From assembly GCA_020746875.1 (NCBI GenBank), contig JAGTJL010000001.1, positions 3,782,001-3,846,000 of the forward strand: a stretch of DNA of 64,000 nt. Direction: 5' to 3'. The notes under the pieces are model-generated. The model saw nothing but the letters and a program-made list of their open reading frames with translations, was not told where the DNA came from and made no database searches. The stretch is from Rhexocercosporidium sp. MPI-PUGE-AT-0058. Lineage: Eukaryota; Ascomycota; Leotiomycetes; Helotiales. This document shows, one piece after another, positions 57,965 through 64,000 of the stretch. Positions within the stretch are counted from its first letter, which is position 1. Each line of letters opens with the position of its first letter. The translations under genes and the position numbers were made by a program.

Positions 57965-60900
57965 ATGGCTTATTCCAACAGTACCAGCGACCGAATGGAC
58001 GAGCTGCGCTACCGCAGCCAGCAACCTACGCGAAACGATTCATCCCTACTTGGGCTCGTGTCTCCTCCACGAAATGGCAATGGCACCAGACTGCCGCAGC
58101 CACTGCACACACAGGATGGGAGAGGAGGATTGATGCGGAGATTCACAACTGACTCCGGTCGTGTACCAACAATTGCTTCAATTACCACCCAGCGCGGTGG
58201 GCAGGATTCCCAAGATTATGGGCCATCTGTAAGCTATTCTTCCAGCCACGATTGTCCCCCCTGCTATTGTTCCCAGCAAGCAAGTTGTCGCTCTTGAATG
58301 GAATTTCCAAATCAATCGCACAGCGGCGTGAAATTACCAGAGCTTGTAAAGCACAATAGCATGCTGAAGAGCCTCAGCTAACTTGTTTGTAAATGACAGA
58401 CTTACCATAAAGTTCAACTTGTAAGCACCTCCATACTCCATCTACCCGCCTCTTTTTCTTCGACTACGAAGAATTAGAAGACGCAATCCCGTTGTGTCTC
58501 TCCCCCATACAGGCGACTGCCTTCTACTACTTTTGACTGCCCTGCTGTGCCCCCCATAGCTCTTGCCAACTTTGGCTTACACACCCCATAGCTAGAGAAA
58601 AAGAAACTCGAATACGAAAGACTGCGCGAGCAGAAACGCCGATTTGAGGCTGAGATGCAATTGCTGGATTTGCAGCAACGACGTGAAGAACAAGAACTTG
58701 CACAGATGCAAGAGGACCTTGGACGTGGAAACAATTCAAGCGCAGGCCACCAAGGCCACCAGTCTGAACCAACAACCCCTCCCGAATACCGCGAATCCAC
58801 CTCTGGATTTCCAACGGTGTTTTCTAGACCAAATCGATACTCGACCTCCAGTCTTCAGTCTCCACCAGGAATCTACAATAGACCAGGTCGATCAGGCTCA
58901 CAGCTCACATCTCCTCAGGGTGGTATCATGCAATCACGACTCATGATGGACGACAAGCTTCCCTCCAAGTCAGTTCCAGGCTCTCGACGCAATAGTGACG
59001 AGGATGAGAAGGAAGAGGCTGTTCGACAAGATCCCACAAGCCACCGATCTACAAATGCGTAAGTCTTCACTTTCCTTTTGGGGGGTGGGGTTTTATCCCA
59101 TATCTTCCTATTCGGAAAAAGGGCCGCGAAGTGAGACACTCAGTTTTGGTGTATTGCAGATAGCTTGAGAGATTCCAGTGGTCTCTTCTCAAATGCAACA
59201 CCCCACAGCCACTCGCGCCTCGGGAAACTGACTCGCATTGTTTTGATGGCCTAAATCACGAGTAAAACCTCCCAAACCTGGAATTGAGCACTTGCTAGAC
59301 TAGAGGAAGGCTCAATTGACTGATGGTAACTCTGATTCACCCAACGGCCTCTTCTGGCAGTTGAAATATCAGGCCAACTAATTCAATCATTGACGTTCCT
59401 TCTTTATTTGGGAACTCTCCCCTCATCTTGCTTAGCGAGAGCCTAACTTTCCTATATCAACAACACCACTCAGCCTCTTCCCTCCATCTTCAACCTCTTT
59501 CAACATCAAACTACCCAACTCAATTGTTATCTTGCAAAGCTTGCATCCTTGCAGCTGAGCCTGTACAACAGCTGCATCTATTTGCCTTTGAGCAACCATT
59601 CCAACCTCGAATTCAACTGCTCTCTCGATCTCATATCACCTTTAGCTCTGTCAAGCTACCTGTTACTGACCACCTCAAAGCCTCAACAGATACTCCATGC
59701 CAGTCACCAAGTCTCGCAACGGTATGCACGAAATGCTTTCCCTCGACCAGACTAACACTGCCCGCTTCCTCTTCGGCGAAGATGAGGGTGCTCCATCTCC
59801 TGACGTCAACCAATACCTGGACATGAATGGCGCTGAGAACAAGTTCCCAATTTTGGTGCGTCGAGATGAATATCCCGGCTTAGTATGTTCGTCAGATTCT
59901 TTCAGAATTCTGTTTGCTGACTCAGAAATGCAGCTCTCCGCCTCCTCCGCTGCTCTTGACCTGGCTCTGTCTCAATCCCCTGGACCTGATACCAATGGCT
60001 GGGGTGCGATCTCAAGACACCGCCCTTCTCAATCCCAGCAGAGCCTTCCCTCCAACAACTCCCAAGGCCAAGGTATCTCTCAAGCCAACGGTTCCTCATC
60101 TTCCAACAACAACGGCCCCGAATCACCTCTCAGCGCTCGACCTTCTTACAGACACTCATTGGACCTCAAGTCCTACTATGACGGTGGTGCTCAAGAGTCT
60201 GCTCAGGTTTCCTCTCCTCCAAAGCATCAAGCCACACCGCCTAAGCTGCAGTCCTCCTACTCGGCTAACGATGTCCCCACTATGAGATCGACAACAAACG
60301 GAATTCCTTCAGCCAACACAACCCCAAACTCCCACGCTCAACAACACCTCCACAATCACAACGCAAGCTTGGGTCGTATTCCGTTGAATGCTATGAACAA
60401 TAGACTCAGTCGTGAGATGACTTCAGCTGAGAGCACTACACTTCGTGAGGCTCAGAACGGTGGCTACCAGTCGATTCAATCTGCACTCCACGCCAGCGCT
60501 CCTCCGTTTGGTCCATCGCTCTCCCAAGCTACTTCTCAACCACCATTGCAACCTGCCATGGCATCACCCAGTACGCAGCAGGCATACCCCGTTGGAGGTT
60601 ACTACAACAACTATGGCATGCAGCAAATGATGATGGGCATGCAGAACATGAGTGTTGCTCAACCACTCTACTCTGCAAACAACCCATACGCTCCTCATCA
60701 ATATACTCCTCCTCCAATGTATCCCCAAGCTGCTCCTCGGGACAGTCAAGCTCGTGTCATTCAGCAACGCCGACAAAATGATGGTGAAGGTACGTTGCCC
60801 TATTTCATTATTCCTTCTATACTAGTCCCCAAAATTACTCTCGATCTACCTACCCTTATACTTCAACGATCTTGCTCTATGTCAAGAGGATTTCAATCTT

Positions 60901-62395
60901 GAGCTCCTATTGTGGCATTCACTTTTGAATAATGTTCATAAGCATATGTCAAGTATTCGAAGTTCTACATGAAAAATCTTCACATCAAAATCTTGGAATT
61001 AGACATCCCATTATTCATATCGCTGTTGCCATATACATCCTATTTGAAAGCAGATATTATCTACATTATTTGGATATCTACTAACAATCCCCAGCCATGA
61101 ACAGATTCGCCAACATGTCTCTTGAACAGCTTGGCGGAGAAATCTACGCCTTGTGCAAGGATCAACACGGCTGCCGATACCTCCAGAAGAAGCTCGAGGA
61201 CCGCAACCCTGAGCAGGTTCATATGATCTGGCTTGAGACCAACCAGCATGTCATTGAGTTAATGACCGATCCATTCGGAAACTACCTCTGCCAAAAGCTC
61301 CTTGAGTACTGCAACGATGAGGAGCGCACCGTTCTCATTCAGAATGCCGCCAGCGAGCTTGTTCGCATTGCTCTGAACCAACACGGAACTCGGGCCCTCC
61401 AAAAGATGATTGAATTCATCTCCACTCCTGGCCAAATCCAAACCATCATCGGAGCTCTTCGATACCGTGTCGTCGAACTGATTCAGGACTTGAACGGCAA
61501 CCACGTCATCCAGAAGTGCCTCAATAAGCTCTCTTCTGTAGACGCCCAATTTATCTTTGATGCTGTTGGAACTCACTGTGTTGATGTGGGAACCCACCGC
61601 CACGGCTGCTGCGTTCTTCAGCGCTGTATCGATCATGCCTCCGGTGATCAGAAAGCTTGGTTGATTCGCCAGATCTCCGACAATGCCTATGTTCTGGTCC
61701 AGGATCCGTTTGGAAACTACGTTGTTCAATACATCCTCGATCTCAATGAGCCCATCTTTACCGAGCCTCTGGTTGCTATGTTCGCTGGTCGTGTTCCTCA
61801 GCTGTCCAAGCAAAAGTTCAGCTCTAATGTGATCGAGAAGTGTCTCCGCTGTGCTCAGGAGCCTTCCAAGGACATGTTGATTGAGGAGATGCTGCAACCA
61901 GCCGAGCTGGATAGACTTCTTCGGGATTCCTTCGCCAACTACGTCATCCAGACCGCCCTCGACTATGCCAATGCCCCTATGAAGGCTCGTCTCATTGAGG
62001 CTATTCGTCCATACCTCCCCGCCATTCGCACCACTCCATATGGTCGTAGAATCCAGGCTAAGATCCAAGGTAACGAGGGTCGCAGCGGATCTTCGAGCGG
62101 TCAAGCTACACCCGTCGAGATCGAGCCAGTTCACACTCCACTCAGACACCAGCGTGCTTCGTCGAATGCGTCGGCTGCTGGCTACATTGCTCCTGCTGGA
62201 GGCTATTCATCGAACGGCTATGTCCCAGCTGCTATCGCTGCCAATGGCGTTGGATCAACCCGTCCTGCTCCTCAACCAGGCGGCTCCTTTCCGTCCAGTG
62301 AGCAACTCGTCTCTGGTCAGGCTCAGCAACAACCATTCCCCTACTCATATGGTAGAGGTGGTGCTAGCCAGACCGGAAACGGCAACTGGTTGTAA
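57965..62395 (+). CDS. Pumilio-family RNA-binding protein (Puf4/Mpt5-like)
   Basis: Six exons: 57965-58228, 58400-58420, 58592-59058, 59690-59882, 59934-60789 and 61095-62395, 1033 aa. Exon 2 is a 21-nt micro-exon (TYHKVQL). Residues about 96-138 form a charged coiled coil (LEKKKLEYERLREQKRRFEA). About 140-600 are Ser/Pro/Gln/Asn-rich, probably disordered. The Pumilio homology domain runs from MNRFANMSLEQLGGEIYALC (about 602) to about 925, with eight repeats containing triads such as HGCRYLQ, FGNYLCQ, HGTRALQ, NGNHVIQ, HGCCVLQ, FGNYVVQ, SSNVIE and FANYVIQ. PUF proteins bind UGUA-containing 3' UTRs and repress translation or promote decay. The repeats most resemble yeast Puf4/Mpt5. Introns of 631 and 305 nt interrupt the disordered region. 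Confidence 0.93.
59059..59689 (+). promoter_or_regulatory. Long intron of the Pumilio gene, possible internal promoter
   Basis: A 631-nt intron (GTAAGT donor, CAACAG acceptor). Its last 300 nt are C/T- and A-rich (e.g. CCTCTTCCCTCCATCTTCAACC), like fungal 5' UTRs. The next exon offers an in-frame ATG 7 nt after its start (59697). Transcription from within the intron would give a protein without the N-terminal coiled coil. Confidence 0.35.
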
Positions 62396-64000
62396 CTTCA
62401 ACATCCCGTAACGACGATATGATCTTTACGCTTGTAACGGTACGAGGAATGATCTTTTCGAGTCGTCGGATCCATGCAATCATTCATCATGCCCTTGGGT
62501 ATCACTTGGGTGAGCTGCTTGCCCACGACTGTTTTCAACTACGATTTTTACGGCCCTTTGTTGTTACACTATCATTCCAACATCAACATCATCACATGCA
62601 TCATGCCGGCGTTTGATCCGTTTCCAGCTGTCACCTGTACAACACCAGCTCCCTCGATCACAAAAGATCTCGGCACGACTCGAAACGACAAATTTCCTCA
62701 GCGCATGGTACAATACGAGTGATTGCGCAAACTCGATTTGTACCTGTACCTGGGTGGGGCGGATGACATAGACCTTATTCCGAAACGTTTCCTTGGTCCG
62801 ACACGCGATTTTTCTCTATCAATTTCTCCAGGTGGTTTTCTTCTTGTTTCCCCGGCATGCAAATGGGTTACTTCACTTCAATACTTCATGAGCAGGCAAT
62901 CTTGTGTTCGCACATTTCCTGCTCATTCACTTCTTCCCTTGCCCAGGCTATTTTCCCTTCCTACTCACTCATGTCAGTCAATCGACAAGAGGTTTGGTTG
63001 GTCCTCAAAACACCTGGTGCAAATTTGTACCTTGCCCCCTTCCCTTGAACGAAAAAAAAAATTACATACTGGTTTTCTGAAATTGCGGTTTATTTTTGAT
63101 GGCATGGAAAGTCATCTCACGAAGAGGTCTCCACCTAGCCTGCCACGCCTTCCTTACCTGATTCCGAACTTTCGGTTTCTAACTCGACCTGGTGGGTGTG
63201 GTGGATGTACCTGTGATACATTACAAATATTATTAGTTCGCCTTTCCTTCTTCTTTGCGAGGTGGACGAAGGCTGGGTTCTGGTTATTAACACAAGGGCG
63301 GAGGACTTGGCTGACTGCGATTCTTTCCTCACTTGGAGGAATGATCGCGGACGATGGGAACACAGAACTTGTAACTAGAGCTTTCTTCTTTCATTCTCTT
63401 GAGGGAAATGGTCATTTAAAACGCATCTTCTTTGCCTTGGCTACGTGACTGTGACTCTGTAGTAGTGGCTCGACTTTGGAGTAAATACTGTTTTGATTCG
63501 ATGTAAATAGAGCAACTTAAACGGCTTAGCTCAGCTTAATCTAACCTTAACTTAATATGACGTCCTCAATGACCAATGAGCAGAAAGGGTTGCGCAATCC
63601 CGAGATTTTGTTTAGCTTCCGAATCACATGGCTTCAAGCCTTCCATGTGGGCGGTGAAACACATGTACCTAGCGAGCGGCAGTATAATTTCAAGTCATTC
63701 CGACTCGAAGTTCTGGTGTTTACCTCTTCCACACCTCAACCTTTGCTATTTATTCTTAAAAAAAACCCCCGCTCTCTTCCCCTCTTCCAGTCCCTCACTC
63801 ACTAACCTACAACTCATTTCTACAACCTACCTAAAGGCGTGGGAGATCATCGATGTATTAATTCGGCATACCTCACAAAAGTTTTCCAAAGAGACCGAGA
63901 ATCACAGATGTTCTGAGTTTAGCTAAAACCGAGGTAAATGTAGGCGTCTTGAACGCCAAAATGGGCAATTCTAGTCATGAGGTCGGTCAAGAGCTTCACA
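62396..64000. other. 3' flank of the Pumilio gene to window end
   Basis: 1.6 kb. The 3' UTR and downstream DNA are T-rich. A 241-codon frame (62723-63448, +) has no recognisable family and unconvincing composition. The frames near 63557-63926 are also unsupported. A gene may start beyond the window. Confidence 0.55.

Noticed and set aside
61259..62149. 296-codon open frame antisense to the Pumilio domain
   Set aside because: It mirrors a highly conserved coding region on the plus strand; its frame openness follows from the sense codon usage, and it has no family motif.
1..64000. tRNA, 5S rRNA, transposase or reverse transcriptase, biosynthetic cluster, CRISPR
   Set aside because: No GGTTCGAAT-type B box with paired arms, no transposon protein motifs (DDE, RT YxDD) and no terminal repeats were recognised by eye; a tRNAscan or RepeatMasker run would be decisive.

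Overview
The window is nuclear DNA of a filamentous ascomycete (Pezizomycotina). The genes carry short introns, mostly 48-80 nt, with GTAWGT-like donors and CTAAC/CTGAC branch points. Their products are typically fungal: a Reg1-type PP1 subunit, QCR2, FacC-type carnitine acetyltransferase, a HET-domain protein, a GH128 glucanase and PMP3. Leotiomycetes (Helotiales) is my best guess from protein flavour only. I see no transposon, rRNA, tRNA or CRISPR array. All gene models were spliced by hand from reading frame and splice consensus.

Layout. 1-2.9 kb is a microsatellite-rich promoter/leader. 2.9-4.7 kb (+) is a Reg1-like glucose-repression regulator. 4.7-9.0 kb is gene-poor, with one cryptic small gene model on the minus strand. 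9.0-14.2 kb is a housekeeping block: RPC82 (-), divergent from QCR2 (+), followed by the tiny ATP15 (+). 14.9-17.5 kb (+) is the NatC subunit MAK10/NAA35. 18.8-20.1 kb (+) is a cysteine-rich secreted PAN/apple-like protein. After a 3.7 kb gap comes the FacC-type carnitine acetyltransferase (23.8-26.5 kb, +). 28.7-29.9 kb (+) is a secreted GH128 beta-glucanase. 30.9-31.3 kb (-) is a three-exon PMP3-family membrane proteolipid. 32.9-33.9 kb (-) is the Rab GTPase YPT1, and 34.5-35.4 kb (+) an unrecognised mitochondrial-looking protein. 36.5-39.7 kb (-) is a large disordered protein of unknown function. 41.7-43.0 kb (-), a WD40 protein, shares a 260-bp bidirectional promoter with CTF4/MCL1/sepB (43.3-45.9 kb, +). 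47.2-47.5 kb (-) is a GFA-family zinc protein, 48.2-50.3 kb (-) a HET-domain protein and 50.8-54.9 kb (-) RPC2 of RNA polymerase III. 58.0-62.4 kb (+) is a Puf4/Mpt5-like Pumilio RNA-binding protein with a long low-complexity leader.

The set is mainly housekeeping: two Pol III subunits, two oxidative-phosphorylation subunits, N-terminal acetylation, vesicle traffic, replication and post-transcriptional control. Accessory genes (PAN protein, GH128, HET, GFA) are interspersed. The best leads are at the level of gene structure: a non-canonical GC-AG intron inside the RPC2 catalytic region, four stop-free introns whose length is a multiple of three, an alternative N-terminus encoded by YPT1 intron 1, a probable internal promoter in the Pumilio gene, and a perfect 14-bp MCB-like palindrome in the CTF4 promoter. 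I did not find a clearly new defence, mobile or biosynthetic system.
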